Below are positions 63,961 to 64,000 of a stretch of 64,000 nt of DNA, one piece after another; within the stretch, counting starts at the first letter, position 1, and each line of letters begins with the position of its first letter. Below the pieces are notes generated by a model. It was not told the origin of the DNA. It was given only the letters and a program-made list of their open reading frames with translations, and did not search any database. The stretch is from Gymnogyps californianus. Taxonomy: Eukaryota > Chordata > Aves > Accipitriformes > Cathartidae. A program made the translations under genes and the position numbers. The stretch is taken from NCBI RefSeq assembly GCF_018139145.2, contig NC_059471.1, positions 47,375,486 through 47,439,485 of the forward strand, in the 5' to 3' direction.

Positions 63961-64000
63961 TTTTAAAGTCTCCTATCATTTTGTTAGCACAATGACTGCC

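Larger units (their letters stand above)
42641..64000. other. Gene-poor region upstream of OBI1
   Basis: No recognised gene. The sequence is mostly ordinary AT-rich intergenic DNA. Exceptions are: a GA repeat at 44563-44579; regulatory-looking blocks at 47400-47880, 52800-53060, 58980-59140 and 63560-63960; a phase-compatible exon-like pair at 50882-50946 and 51119-51303 (plus); and a terminal-exon-like ORF at 53499-53721 (minus). In human a long non-coding RNA runs antisense from the OBI1 region, so transcripts from the plus strand here would not be surprising. Confidence 0.65.

Overview
This is vertebrate nuclear DNA, most likely from a bird. It has spliced genes with GT/AG introns, CpG islands, many microsatellites and a CR1-type LINE 3' end near 32.8 kb; CR1 is the main avian retroposon. 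Two protein-coding genes are well supported, both on the minus strand. They are POU4F1 (BRN3A), a sensory-neuron POU-homeodomain factor, and OBI1 (RNF219), a RING-type ubiquitin ligase. Their adjacency and order match human 13q31.

Layout. 1-6903: DNA 3' of POU4F1, holding its 3' UTR, simple repeats and AT-rich homeobox-site-dense blocks. 6904-9009: POU4F1 coding region in two exons (9009-8887 and 7952-6904). As written, exon 2 carries a one-base frame disruption in its glycine tract, most likely a sequence error. 9010-15420: promoter CpG island, long pyrimidine tracts, several further CpG-rich islands, and two AT-rich blocks that are good candidates for POU4F1 regulatory elements; one lies 5.6 kb upstream of the ATG. 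15420-18880: intergenic, nothing coding recognised. 18885-42228: OBI1, six coding exons giving a 713-residue protein. Its introns hold old CR1 fragments and a tRNA-like palindromic repeat. 41690-42640: OBI1 promoter CpG island. 42640-64000: gene-poor DNA with several blocks that resemble conserved non-coding elements. It also has two weak exon-like structures, a phase-compatible exon pair on the plus strand at 50.9-51.3 kb and a terminal-exon-like ORF with a membrane helix on the minus strand at 53.5-53.7 kb.

The two genes are neighbours but do not form a pathway: POU4F1 is a tissue-specific regulator, OBI1 a general replication and mRNA-turnover factor. I found no CRISPR array, phage, operon or similar system, and no clear new system. 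The observations most worth checking are the POU4F1 frame break, the candidate BRN3A-site-rich enhancers, and the two exon-like structures in the gene-poor right third. Conservation calls are judgments from sequence texture only; no alignment was possible.
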